Positions 1 to 7,519 of a stretch of DNA of 64,000 bases are shown piece by piece (position 1 is the first letter of the stretch; each line of letters starts with the position of its first letter). Source of the DNA: Sodaliphilus pleomorphus (GTDB lineage Bacteria > Bacteroidota > Bacteroidia > Bacteroidales > Muribaculaceae); assembly GCF_009676955.1 (NCBI RefSeq), contig NZ_CP045696.1, positions 2,301,001-2,365,000 of the forward strand, in the 5' to 3' direction. The position numbers were made by a program, and so were the translations under genes. The notes below the pieces were generated by a model. It was not told where the DNA came from. It was given only the letters and a program-made list of their open reading frames with translations, and searched no databases.

Positions 1-230
1 TTTGGGAGTCGTACAAGGTCATCATTCAGCGGTTACGTTTGTATGTTGATAATCCGTTTGTGGCACGGGAAGGCGGATTTGCCGATGAGGACAACTCGCA
101 ACTCTTGTCCTCTCCGCCACACCAAGGGTAACGAGTTGCACAGCAACGAGTTGCCCTTGATTGGTTTAAAGGCTGTAGACGCACCATAGACGACTCCCGG
201 CAATTTCCATAGATACATACTGTGTGTGGG
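1..230. repeat. Inverted-repeat-rich element at window edge
   Basis: No confident gene lies here. The stretch is dense in inverted repeats. GGGAGTCGT at 4-12 is perfectly complementary to 190-198. A hairpin at 72-118 has GGCGGA/TCCGCC outer arms and GAGGACAA/TTGTCCTC inner arms. A second hairpin at 123-159 has arms CAAGGGTAAC/GTTGCCCTTG with one G-T pair. Frame 1 on the plus strand is open from the edge to a TAG at 187-189, and the minus strand is open too, so a short fossil ORF cannot be excluded. The nested arms suggest a small non-autonomous repeat or a structured RNA, cut by the window edge. The class is inference. Confidence 0.4.
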
Positions 231-259
231 AGGGTTGTTGTTGTTTGCCTTGCACAGTT

Positions 260-661
260 TTAGCGGCCGGTGTAGTCGGCCCTGCCGTCGATGAATCCAT
301 CGTCGTAGCCCTCGGTGTAACCTTCCAGATAGTCGCAACGGGCCTTGCCGCGCAGTCTTGTGCTCGGATAGAAGTCGTCCTCATAGGCCCCCCCGTCGAC
401 ACCGTCGTTGTAGCCATCGTCGTAACCATCGTCGTAGCCCATCTCGTAGTATCTGCTCGTGCGATATTTTTTCTTCTTTGATGTTTTCTTCTTCTTGCGG
501 TTGTTTGCTTTCCTGTGTTTTTTCTTCTTGCCTTTGCTTGTTGTCGACGATGCAAGAGTGATGGCAGCCCCTGTCGTTACCAGGCTGGCAATCGGTGTGA
601 GCGCTTCGGCGTTGAGGGCTGCAACAAGGCTGATAGCGATGATGGTGAGCAGGTGTCTCAT
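260..661 (-). CDS. Small exported protein with Asp-Gly-Tyr repeats
   Basis: The product is 133 residues. I chose the ATG at 661 because MRHLLTIIAISLVAALNAEA then forms a clean signal peptide; the upstream in-frame ATG at 715 only adds a Lys/Gln/Asn-rich stretch. After a small-residue segment around 20-40 comes a very basic Lys-rich block at about 44-66. An acidic tail follows with GYDDGYDDGYNDG-type repeats and a second EGYTEGYDDGFIDG set. The charge reversal suggests binding to polyanions or to metals such as calcium, but I do not recognise a family. A promoter box lies upstream at 739-746. Confidence that it is a gene is fairly good; the function is unknown. Confidence 0.65.
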   Translation of the reverse strand: MRHLLTIIAISLVAALNAEALTPIASLVTTGAAITLASSTTSKGKKKKHRKANNRKKKKTSKKKKYRTSRYYEMGYDDGYDDGYNDGVDGGAYEDDFYPSTRLRGKARCDYLEGYTEGYDDGFIDGRADYTGR

Positions 662-738
662 GTGGTCGAGGTTTTTGTCTTGATTGGTTTTGGTTTTGTT
701 TTTGATCAGTTGCAACGGGCGGGCTCAACTGGCAAGTG

Positions 739-746
739 CAAATTTA
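739..746 (-). promoter_or_regulatory. Promoter -7 box for the gene at 260-661
   Basis: On the minus strand this reads TAAATTTG followed by C, with a TTG 20 bases upstream. This fits the Bacteroidota sigma-ABfr consensus TTTG-N19-21-TAnnTTTG. It implies a leader of about 70 bases. The region 662-930 otherwise holds no gene that I can support. Confidence 0.6.
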
Positions 747-907
747 GGCAATATAATGGGAGGACGCAACCATTGGGTGCTGTTTTCTTCTGGCATTGAA
801 TTTTTTTTTCGTTAGGCGTTCTCTCAGAGCCGGGCAGGGGTTGCAATGCCTTTGCCTTTATGAGTGGAAGCGTGGGTGCGTGCCGCCCGGTGCAGGCGGG
901 GCGGGGG

Positions 908-938
908 TTGCCTGGGTGAGGAAGATTGTCTAACTTTG
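908..938 (+). promoter_or_regulatory. Promoter of the fluoride riboswitch-crcB transcript
   Basis: TTG at 908-910 is followed after 20 bases by TAACTTTG at 931-938, a full match to the Bacteroidota promoter pattern. The predicted start of transcription, near 945, lies just before the riboswitch, so the aptamer would be at the 5' end of the mRNA. Confidence 0.65.
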
Positions 939-956
939 CAGCGCCAATGAGAGCTG

Positions 957-1006
957 GCAAGGCCATGGCATCGGCCTGAACCGCATAGTGCTGACGATGC
1001 CTGCAA
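957..1006 (+). ncRNA. Fluoride riboswitch (crcB motif)
   Basis: The leader carries the hallmarks of the crcB RNA motif. A P1 helix GGCC (961-964)/GGCC (973-976) encloses the loop ATGGCATC. The loop bases GGCATC (967-972) are perfectly complementary to GATGCC (996-1001), which is the defining pseudoknot. The conserved AACCGC and GCTGACGATGCC segments are in order. It lies 33 bases upstream of a fluoride channel gene, the classic partner. An A-rich tract at 1012-1018 precedes the start codon, so control could be at translation or early termination; no obvious terminator hairpin is visible. Confidence 0.87.
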
Positions 1007-1038
1007 TCTATAAAAAAAGGATATAAAATACAAGTATT

Positions 1039-1410
1039 ATGTTGAAGTCATTGCTCTTTATAGGGGGCGGCAGCTTTGTGGGCGGTTGTTGCCGCTACTT
1101 GCTGTCGCAGCTGGTGGGCACGAGGTGTGTGCACGCGTTTCCCACTTCCACGTTTGTAGTCAATGTGTTGGGGTGCTTTTTTATCGGCCTGCTTTTCGGC
1201 TTGCTCGAGAAGTATCATCATGTCGACGGCAGGCTTGGGCTGTTTCTGCTGGTGGGCTTCTGCGGCGGCTTCACCACCTTTTCCACCTTTATTCAAGACA
1301 ACTACAAGCTCATCGCCAGCCAGCAGCTGCTCATGCCGGCCCTCTACACGGGGTTGAGCGTTGTGGTGGGCTATGTGGCGCTCTACATAGGGCTTGTGCT
1401 GGCGCGCTGA
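1039..1410 (+). CDS. crcB: Fluoride ion channel CrcB/Fluc
   Basis: This 123-residue, four-helix membrane protein matches the length of the Fluc family, whose members form antiparallel dual-topology dimers that export fluoride from the cytoplasm. Visible signatures are the N-terminal Gly-rich segment ending in RY (Arg19-Tyr20), the helix-2 motif VVNVLGCFFIG with Asn42, and the family block GFCGGFTTFSTF at 73-84, which contains the phenylalanine box and the sodium-binding break in helix 3. The upstream fluoride riboswitch independently supports the function and implies induction by fluoride. The gene appears to be monocistronic. Confidence 0.95.
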   Translation: MLKSLLFIGGGSFVGGCCRYLLSQLVGTRCVHAFPTSTFVVNVLGCFFIGLLFGLLEKYHHVDGRLGLFLLVGFCGGFTTFSTFIQDNYKLIASQQLLMPALYTGLSVVVGYVALYIGLVLAR

Positions 1411-1471
1411 CACGTGGCCGGCCGCGCAGCAATTTGTAATAGAAAAAGTGGCATATTGTTGCCAGAATCAC

Positions 1472-1479
1472 TAAATTTG
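1472..1479 (+). promoter_or_regulatory. Promoter -7 box for mltG
   Basis: TAAATTTG followed by C, about 47 bases before the mltG start codon, matches the Bacteroidota -7 box. The -33 element is not clear. Confidence 0.5.
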
Positions 1480-1525
1480 CAGCAGTATAAATAATTTAAG
1501 TCATCTATATTCACAAGCAACAATC

Positions 1526-2590
1526 ATGGAAGAAAAAATATCTACTCGGCAGGGTGCTTCCAGCTGCCGCCGCAAGGGCGGCAGTGGCAAGAAGACGCTT
1601 GCTGCTGTTGTGGCCGTGCTGGTGGTTGTGGCAGCCGTTGCCCTTTATCCTTATTTCTTGGCCGGAGCCCCCAAGGGCGGCACCATCTATGTGCGCCCGG
1701 GTACCAGCCTCGAGGCTTTGCACGACTCCATAGCCCGGCACATAGGAGAGCCTTATGCCGGCCGTGTCGTGAAGCTGCTTTCGTGGAGCAAGGCCCGCAT
1801 TGCCGAGCGCCACGGCGCCTTTGTCGTGACCAAGGGCGAGTCGGCAGCCCGCCTGGCCCGCCAGCTGCACGGCGGCGCCTCGAGCAGCATCAGGTTTACG
1901 TTCAACAACCTGCGCACCAAGGAAGAGTGGATCGAGAAGGCCGGCAGCCTCTACGAGTGCGGCCCCGAGGCCTTCAGACGTGCACTCAACGACCCCAAGC
2001 TGTGTGCCAAGTATGGCAAGACGCCCGACAACATCATCAACATTCTCATCCCCGACACCTACGACTTCTACTGGGACGTGACGCCCGAGAAGATGCTCAA
2101 CCGCATGTATGACTACTACAACAACTTCTGGAACAGCGACCGCAAGGCCAAGGCGCAGAAGCTGGGGCTCACGCCCGACCAGGTCGAGATCATCGCCTCG
2201 ATTACCGAGGAGGAGACTGTGAAGCCCGACGAGCGCGGCAAGGTGGGACGGCTCTACATCAACCGCTTCAAGGCAGGCATGCGCCTGCAGGCCGACCCCA
2301 CGGTGAAGTATGCCATAGGCGACTTCTCGATCAAGCGCCTCACCGATGCCATGCTCATGACCAAGTCGCCCTACAACACCTACCGCGTCAACGGCTTGCC
2401 GCCAGGTCCCATCAGGCTGCCCGAGAAGAGCACCATCGATGCCATACTCAACAGCAAGCCTCACAGCTACATGTACATGTGTGCACGGCCCGACTTCTCG
2501 GGCTATCACGACTTCACCAGCAACTACCAGGAGCACCTGTCCTATGCCCACAAGTACCAGCAGGAGCTCAACAGGCGCAACATCAAGTGA
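1526..2590 (+). CDS. mltG: Endolytic murein transglycosylase MltG (YceG family)
   Basis: This 354-residue protein has a cytoplasmic basic N-terminus, one transmembrane helix at about 25-45, and a periplasmic YceG domain. MltG cleaves nascent glycan strands in the inner membrane and is thought to set peptidoglycan chain length. The catalytic glutamate is expected in the motif ASITEEET, where Glu228 aligns with the E. coli catalytic Glu218. Downstream lie the family-typical segments YINRFKAGMRLQADPTVKYA and YNTYRVNGLPPGPI. The substrate-binding LysM-like region falls before the catalytic core. It has its own promoter box at 1472-1479 and no obvious operon partner. Confidence 0.95.
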   Translation: MEEKISTRQGASSCRRKGGSGKKTLAAVVAVLVVVAAVALYPYFLAGAPKGGTIYVRPGTSLEALHDSIARHIGEPYAGRVVKLLSWSKARIAERHGAFVVTKGESAARLARQLHGGASSSIRFTFNNLRTKEEWIEKAGSLYECGPEAFRRALNDPKLCAKYGKTPDNIINILIPDTYDFYWDVTPEKMLNRMYDYYNNFWNSDRKAKAQKLGLTPDQVEIIASITEEETVKPDERGKVGRLYINRFKAGMRLQADPTVKYAIGDFSIKRLTDAMLMTKSPYNTYRVNGLPPGPIRLPEKSTIDAILNSKPHSYMYMCARPDFSGYHDFTSNYQEHLSYAHKYQQELNRRNIK

Positions 2591-2704
2591 TGCCCTGTTG
2601 CGGCATGTAGCCTGTTTTTAGGAAAGAAACAAAAAAAACTGCGGCACGCGCCCTTCTCCCAGTGGAGGCTGAGCTGTGCCTACATTAAGCATCGTTATCT
2701 ACTC

Positions 2705-3178
2705 ATGAAGAAATTCAAAACACTACTATTGCCTGCCCTGGCCGTGCTTGCGGCTGCCGGGCTCGGTGCCTGCCAGCCGTCGGGCAGCAAGGCGGGCGAG
2801 GAACAGTCGGCGGCTGCGCAGCCAGTCGAGTCGGCCGTCGAGCAGTCGGGAGCCGCCGCCGAGGCCTCGATCAAGGAAGATGCATCGGTCGTGACCGATG
2901 ACCACCGCAGTGCCACGGCAGCACCCGTGAGCGACTACACGGGCGACGATGTGAAGCGCGACGTGGCCCTGTTCTATGCCAAGAGTCTCGAGGCCGTGAA
3001 AAAGTGCAAGACCCGCGACGAGGCTGCCGCTGCCGGCGAGCATCTCTATGAGCAGGTGCGCAAGGCCTACGACGATCCCAAGGCCTTCCAGGCCTTTGTC
3101 GACGAGATGGAGTCGGTCGAAAATGTGGAGAAGGCCAAGCAGATCGTGCGCTTGCAGCAGCGGCTGCCCGAGAAGTGA
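2705..3178 (+). CDS. Small lipoprotein of unknown function
   Basis: The 157-residue product begins with a lipoprotein signal whose lipobox is LGAC, with the modified Cys at residue 23. Residues 25-65 are low complexity, rich in Ala, Glu, Gln and Ser, and are probably a flexible tether. A helical, Lys/Glu-rich domain of about 80 residues follows, starting near SDYTGDDVKRDVALFY. No catalytic motif is visible and I do not recognise the family. It lies 114 bases after mltG on the same strand and could be cotranscribed with it, though no linking evidence is seen. Confidence 0.75.
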   Translation: MKKFKTLLLPALAVLAAAGLGACQPSGSKAGEEQSAAAQPVESAVEQSGAAAEASIKEDASVVTDDHRSATAAPVSDYTGDDVKRDVALFYAKSLEAVKKCKTRDEAAAAGEHLYEQVRKAYDDPKAFQAFVDEMESVENVEKAKQIVRLQQRLPEK

Positions 3179-3393
3179 TATTTTGTTGCTCCTGGGGGGC
3201 TTTTTGCGCCAGTTGTCTTGCTTTTTTGCGCTTTAGCTGAAATATACACGGCATAGTGACGCATTTATTCAATTTTTATTTGTACCTTTACCATGTCGCA
3301 TGGCGGGCTCGCTGTGCCATGGCCCAGCTTGTGCATGGCCATGGCTGCGGGTGTGGTGCGGTGAAACAAATAAAAAAAGATGTTTTTTCCAAT

Positions 3394-3945
3394 ATGAGAT
3401 TCCGATTATTCTTGCTTGTGAGTGCTGTGGCATTGCTGGCCGCGGGGCTTGTCTCGTGCGACAAGGCCTTCGTGCGCGACGGCGTTAACTATGAGCTCAA
3501 CAACGAAGGCGCGACGGTGGTCCCGTCCAAGTTGAAACAATATGTGGGCAAAGTGAAGATCCCCGACTCGGTGCTCTACAAGGGCAAGAAATATGCCGTC
3601 AATGCCATTGGGGACGATGCCTTCAAAAATTGCAAAATGCTCATCTCGGTCACCATACCCGGCACGGTCAAGACGATAGGCGCTGGCGCGTTCCAGGACT
3701 GCAAGGGCCTCAAGGCCATACATTGCCAGAATGCCACGCCCTTGCTCATCGATGCCTCCACGTTCAAGGGCATCTACTACGAGCAAGTCACGCTCTATGT
3801 GCCCCTGGCGTCCTCGCCGAGCTACAGCAACGACCCCGAGTGGGGAAAATTCAACATCAGCGAGGAGGGCGAGACTGTGGTCAAAACCCCGATGGGCATG
3901 AGACCCGCCGAGGAACTTCCAGGCAAGGGCACTCACTCGTTTTAA
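3394..3945 (+). CDS. BspA-like leucine-rich-repeat lipoprotein (short)
   Basis: I chose the ATG at 3394 because MRFRLFLLVSAVALLAAGLVSC gives a lipoprotein signal with the lipobox Cys at 22; the longer frame from 3256 has no signal. The 183-residue product carries about two LRR_5 (BspA-type) repeats, visible as AIGDDAFKNCKMLISVTIPG and TIGAGAFQDCKGLKAI. A tail follows with the segment VTLYVP common at the end of such arrays. BspA-like proteins are usually surface adhesins with many repeats, so this is an unusually short one. It precedes a TerB-like gene by 24 bases. The long leader at 3179-3393 has nested CCATGG-type inverted repeats near 3315-3350 whose role is unknown. Confidence 0.8.
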   Translation: MRFRLFLLVSAVALLAAGLVSCDKAFVRDGVNYELNNEGATVVPSKLKQYVGKVKIPDSVLYKGKKYAVNAIGDDAFKNCKMLISVTIPGTVKTIGAGAFQDCKGLKAIHCQNATPLLIDASTFKGIYYEQVTLYVPLASSPSYSNDPEWGKFNISEEGETVVKTPMGMRPAEELPGKGTHSF

Positions 3946-3969
3946 GCATAAGCAGCAGGAGAAAAAATC

Positions 3970-4359
3970 ATGATCGACAGCAATCTGTTCAATTCCCACG
4001 AGAAGGCGGTGGTGGTGAGCCTGCTCATCGAGATGGCCAATGTCGACGACAATGTGGCCTTTGAGGAGCTTGTGACCACCAACAACATCTTTGCCCGCCT
4101 GGGCATCGACCGCGACACCTTTGAAACGGGGCGGGCGCTCGACACAAAATATGCCATCGAGGCGGTGAAGGCGATGACCGACGAGCAGAAGATTGTGCTT
4201 GGCAAGCTGCTCGTTGAGGTGATCGATGCCGACGACAAGGTGACTCATGCCGAGCTGGCCTTGCTCAATCATATATGCCGCCAGAGCGGCATCGATGTGA
4301 TTCTGAACAAAAAAGAGGAAAAATCGCCAACAGAAAAGAGTGAAAAAACGAGGAAATGA
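3970..4359 (+). CDS. TerB-like protein (first copy)
   Basis: This 129-residue cytosolic protein fits the TerB-like helical fold. Two similar halves are each led by an acidic loop: IEMANVDDNVAFEEL near 17-31 and VEVIDADDKVTHAEL near 80-94. In TerB-type proteins such Asp-rich loops bind divalent metal. The C-terminus is a short Lys/Glu tail. TerB-like domains occur in tellurite and stress modules and in many unexplained contexts, so no tellurite role is implied. It follows the BspA-like lipoprotein by 24 bases and lies just before pfkA, which has its own promoter. A second TerB-like gene sits on the other side of pfkA. Confidence 0.8.
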   Translation: MIDSNLFNSHEKAVVVSLLIEMANVDDNVAFEELVTTNNIFARLGIDRDTFETGRALDTKYAIEAVKAMTDEQKIVLGKLLVEVIDADDKVTHAELALLNHICRQSGIDVILNKKEEKSPTEKSEKTRK

Positions 4360-4384
4360 TGAGCCCTTATTGCTCGACTTTTAT

Positions 4385-4392
4385 TATTTTTG
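4385..4392 (+). promoter_or_regulatory. Promoter -7 box for pfkA
   Basis: TATTTTTG followed by C, 29 bases before the pfkA start, matches the Bacteroidota -7 box. It allows pfkA and the second TerB-like gene to be transcribed separately from the first TerB-like gene. Confidence 0.5.
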
Positions 4393-4421
4393 CATATCAA
4401 TTATAACAGTTTAGTTTAGTC

Positions 4422-5402
4422 ATGGCAGCAATCAAAACAATTGGCATTCTCACCTCGGGCGGCGATGCTCCTGGCATGAATGCAGCAATACGCGCGGTGA
4501 CCCGTTCGGCCATCTTCAGCGGTTTCAAGGTTAAAGGCATCTATCGTGGTTACAAGGGGCTCATCGATGATGAGATCGTTGATTTCCACACCCAGAACGT
4601 GTCGAATATCATACAACAGGGTGGTACAATCCTGAAGACTGCCCGCAGCAAGGAGTTTCCCACGCCCGAGGGGCACCAGCAGGCCTACGACAACATGAAG
4701 AAAGAGGGCATCGATGCCCTTGTGGTCATAGGCGGCGACGGCTCGCTCACGGGAGCCCGCCAGTTTGCCAGCGAGTATGATGTACCTATCATAGGCCTTC
4801 CCGGCACTATCGACAACGACCTCTACGGCACCGACCACACTATAGGCTACGACACGGCGCTCAACACCATCATGTGGTGTGTCGACCGCATTCGCGACAC
4901 GGCCACCAGCCACGAGCGCCTGTTCTTTATCGAGGTGATGGGCCGCAACGCAGGCTTCCTGGCGCTCAACGGCGCCATTGCCAGCGGCGCCGAGGCTGCC
5001 ATCATTCCCGAGATTTCGACCGAGGTCGACCAGCTGGCCGAACTCATACAGAACGGCTTCCGCAAGACCAAGAACTCGTCGATCGTGCTAGTGGCCGAGA
5101 GTCCCATCACGGGCGGCGCCATGGGCCTGGCCGAGCGTGTGCGCAAGGAGTATCCGCAATACGACGTGCGTGTCACCATCCTGGGTCACCTGCAGCGTGG
5201 CGGCAGCCCCACAGCACAAGACCGCATCCTGGCCTCGCGCATGGGCTCGGCGGCCATCGATGCCTTGCTCGAGGGCCAGCGCAACGTGATGATAGGCGAT
5301 GCCAACGACGAGATCGTGTATGTGCCCTTCAGCAAGGCTATCAAAAACGACAAGCCCATCGACCGCGACCTGCTCAACATCTTGCGCCGCCTGTCGATAT
5401 AG
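4422..5402 (+). CDS. pfkA: ATP-dependent 6-phosphofructokinase
   Basis: The 326-residue enzyme phosphorylates fructose 6-phosphate to fructose 1,6-bisphosphate, the committed step of glycolysis. The nucleotide loop [15 protein letters not shown] opens the protein. GGDGS at 104-108 has Gly107 at the position that selects ATP rather than pyrophosphate. PGTIDND at 127-133 carries the catalytic Asp131. MGRNAGFLA contributes to sugar-phosphate binding. The length and motifs are those of the classical tetrameric bacterial enzyme, expected to be allosteric. It is followed after 21 bases by a TerB-like gene, probably in the same transcript. Confidence 0.97.
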   Translation: MAAIKTIGILTSGGDAPGMNAAIRAVTRSAIFSGFKVKGIYRGYKGLIDDEIVDFHTQNVSNIIQQGGTILKTARSKEFPTPEGHQQAYDNMKKEGIDALVVIGGDGSLTGARQFASEYDVPIIGLPGTIDNDLYGTDHTIGYDTALNTIMWCVDRIRDTATSHERLFFIEVMGRNAGFLALNGAIASGAEAAIIPEISTEVDQLAELIQNGFRKTKNSSIVLVAESPITGGAMGLAERVRKEYPQYDVRVTILGHLQRGGSPTAQDRILASRMGSAAIDALLEGQRNVMIGDANDEIVYVPFSKAIKNDKPIDRDLLNILRRLSI

Positions 5403-5423
5403 CCAGTGGCAATAGTTTAAAAA

Positions 5424-5900
5424 ATGACTGCAACAATGGATTTTACTTTCAACGAGAAACAAGCCGTCGTGTCGGTAGTGATGGCGATGGCTCAGGCCGA
5501 CGGGGTGATCGACCGCAACGAGCTGGCCTATTTTGAGCAGCTCGAAGACTACTTGCAGCTCAGTGTGGCTCAGTTGCACGACGTGATTGCCACCATCGAC
5601 GACGACTACTCGCTGCTGGGCCTCGTCACCATCTCCAAGATGACGGCGGCCAAGAAGGCCGACGTGAAGCAGATGCTGCTGCACATGATGACCAGCGACA
5701 GCGACCTGCACCCCAAGGAGCTGGCCCTGTTCAACTTCATAGGGCGCGTCACCGGGCTCGATGCCGCTGCCGACTCGCTCAAGGGCGGGCACAATGGCAA
5801 ACTCGACTACGACCCTGCCCGCGTGCTCGAGGGCGACAAGCAAAAGGCGCTCACGAGCGCCGAGAAGAAGCTCTTGGGCTCGGGAACGAAGAAAGCGTGA
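5424..5900 (+). CDS. TerB-like protein (second copy)
   Basis: This 158-residue cytosolic protein has the same two-lobed helical pattern as the gene at 3970-4359. Acidic loops VMAMAQADGVIDRNEL (near 20-35) and MMTSDSDLHPKEL (near 90-102) align with the two metal-loop positions of TerB-like domains. The C-terminal 45 residues are basic and probably disordered. It starts 21 bases after pfkA, so cotranscription is likely. A strong bidirectional hairpin at 5939-5980 ends the unit. The two copies are clearly divergent in sequence, so they are old paralogues rather than a recent duplication. The function is unknown; a link to glycolytic control is only a guess from position. Confidence 0.78.
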   Translation: MTATMDFTFNEKQAVVSVVMAMAQADGVIDRNELAYFEQLEDYLQLSVAQLHDVIATIDDDYSLLGLVTISKMTAAKKADVKQMLLHMMTSDSDLHPKELALFNFIGRVTGLDAAADSLKGGHNGKLDYDPARVLEGDKQKALTSAEKKLLGSGTKKA

Positions 5901-5938
5901 TTCCTTTCTTTGATAGAGATTTGCTATAAATGCATGCA

Positions 5939-5980
5939 ACAGGCCGCGGCACATCTTCAAGACAATGTGCCGCGGCCTGT
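5939..5980. terminator. Bidirectional hairpin terminator
   Basis: A perfect 16-bp stem (5939-5954 with 5965-5980) and a 10-base loop lie between the converging TerB-like gene and the dehydrogenase-like gene. It is GC-rich and well placed to end transcription from both sides. Confidence 0.8.
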
Positions 5981-6039
5981 GTATGTGTTGTGCAGTGCCC
6001 GATGCCGCAGAGGGGGGACGATGGCGCTCACTTGGGGCC

Positions 6040-7356
6040 TCAGCGCCCTATGCAGTGGTACTCAAAGCCCATGGACTCGAGCTCGCGGGCGTCGTAGATG
6101 TTGCGCCCGTCGATCACCAGCGGGTTGTGCATGAGCTGCTTCACCTTGTCCCAGGCCGGGATGTGGAACTGGCGCCACTCGGTGTGCAGGATCAGGGCAT
6201 CGGCGCCTTTCACAGCGTCGTACATGTCCTCGCCGCAGTATATGTCGTTCCAGCGCAACTTGGCAATGTTCATCGTCACCGGGTCGTAGACGCGTATGTT
6301 GCAGCCAGCCTTGGTGAGCTCGTTGAGCGTCACAATGGCCGGGCCCTCGCTCATGTCGTCGGTTTCGGGCTTGAACGAGAGGCCCCACAGGGCCACGGTC
6401 TTGCCCTCGAGCTCGCCGTTGAAGCACTTCGACAGCTTTTCAAAGAGGATGCGCTTCTGGCAGTTGTTCACCTCGTCGACGGCCCGCAGCACGTCCATGC
6501 TGAAGTCGTTCACGTCGGCAATGTTTATCATGTCTTTGATGTCTTGCGAGAAGAGGGTGCCGCCGTAGCCGCAGCCCGGATAGATGTATTTGGGCCCGAT
6601 GCGGCTGTCGGTGCCCACGCCGGTGCGCACCACATTGGCATCGGCGCCCACGATCTCGCACAGGTTGGCAATCTCGTTCATGAGGCTGATGCGTGCTGCC
6701 AGCATCGATGTGGCGGCATATTTTATCATCTCGGCTGTGCGGGTGTCGGTGAAGATCACGCGGTTGTTGTGCAGCAATATGGGCCGGTAGAGCCTGGTGA
6801 GCACTTCGCGGGCCTTCTCGGTCTCGACGCCTATGATGATGCGGTCGGGGTGCATGAAGTTTTTGATGGCATTGCCCTCGGTCAGGAAGTCGGGGTTGGC
6901 AGCCACGTCAAATTGCACGTCGCCCTTGACGCCGCGTGCTTGCAATTCCTCGTCGATGATGTCTTTGAGCTGCTGCGAGGTGCCCACGGGCGCGGTGGTC
7001 TTGAGCACGAGCACCGAGTAGTTGTTCAAGTGGCGGGCAAAGGTGCGGGCAATGTCGATCACAGGCTTGAGGTTGGTGCTGCCGTCGCGGTCGAGCTTGG
7101 GGTCGATGGCGCAAAACACCACATCGGCATTGTCGAAGGCCCCCTCGTAGTCAGCTTGAAAGGTGAGGCGATTGGCGTTGACGTTGCGTGTGACCATGGC
7201 CTCGAGGCCTGGCTCATAGATGGGAATGTCGCCATACACGAGACGGTTGATTTTCTGGCCGTCGGGGTCGACGCATTTCACGTTCACGCCCAACTCGGCA
7301 AAGCAAGTCCCGGTCACAAGACCTGAATAACCTGTTCCAACTATTGTAATGTTCAT
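6040..7356 (-). CDS. UDP-glucose 6-dehydrogenase homologue lacking catalytic residues
   Basis: The 438-residue protein has the full three-domain layout of UDP-glucose/GDP-mannose dehydrogenases. It has an N-terminal Rossmann fold (IVGTGYSGLVTG), a central helical dimer domain, and a C-terminal substrate domain ending in VIDGRNIYD. I chose the ATG at 7356 because the Rossmann strand starts there. The active site is altered. The usual SCFPKD motif reads TLFSQD, so the thiol nucleophile is Leu268. NPEFL reads NPDFL (Asp156). The Asn four residues after the active-site Lys212 is Thr216. It may be a half-reaction enzyme, a regulator, or act on another sugar. Its promoter is at 7446-7453. Confidence 0.85.
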   Translation of the reverse strand: MNITIVGTGYSGLVTGTCFAELGVNVKCVDPDGQKINRLVYGDIPIYEPGLEAMVTRNVNANRLTFQADYEGAFDNADVVFCAIDPKLDRDGSTNLKPVIDIARTFARHLNNYSVLVLKTTAPVGTSQQLKDIIDEELQARGVKGDVQFDVAANPDFLTEGNAIKNFMHPDRIIIGVETEKAREVLTRLYRPILLHNNRVIFTDTRTAEMIKYAATSMLAARISLMNEIANLCEIVGADANVVRTGVGTDSRIGPKYIYPGCGYGGTLFSQDIKDMINIADVNDFSMDVLRAVDEVNNCQKRILFEKLSKCFNGELEGKTVALWGLSFKPETDDMSEGPAIVTLNELTKAGCNIRVYDPVTMNIAKLRWNDIYCGEDMYDAVKGADALILHTEWRQFHIPAWDKVKQLMHNPLVIDGRNIYDARELESMGFEYHCIGR

Positions 7357-7445
7357 GATTAAAAAACGTTTAGAGGGTTCACACTTGTTTTTCAATATAA
7401 GTATAGATTGTGCCCGCTCGCTTGGCTCAGGGGCATTCTCTATGG

Positions 7446-7453
7446 CAAATATA
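7446..7453 (-). promoter_or_regulatory. Promoter -7 box for the dehydrogenase-like gene
   Basis: On the minus strand this reads TATATTTG followed by C, with TTGG about 21 bases upstream. It implies a leader of about 85 bases. Confidence 0.6.
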
Positions 7454-7519
7454 CTATTTTTTCTTTTATCAGTACCAACCTTTGTGCTAAAATAACTATC
7501 TTTATCATCTAAAAACGAA

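Noticed and set aside
3970..5900. A tellurite-resistance or phage-defence ter operon
   Set aside because: Only two TerB-like genes are present. TerC, TerD, TerZ and other ter components are absent and the context is glycolysis.
5965..7326. A 453-residue open frame on the plus strand opposite the dehydrogenase-like gene
   Set aside because: It is antisense to a clear family member and has no motifs. High GC in this genome leaves long shadow frames.
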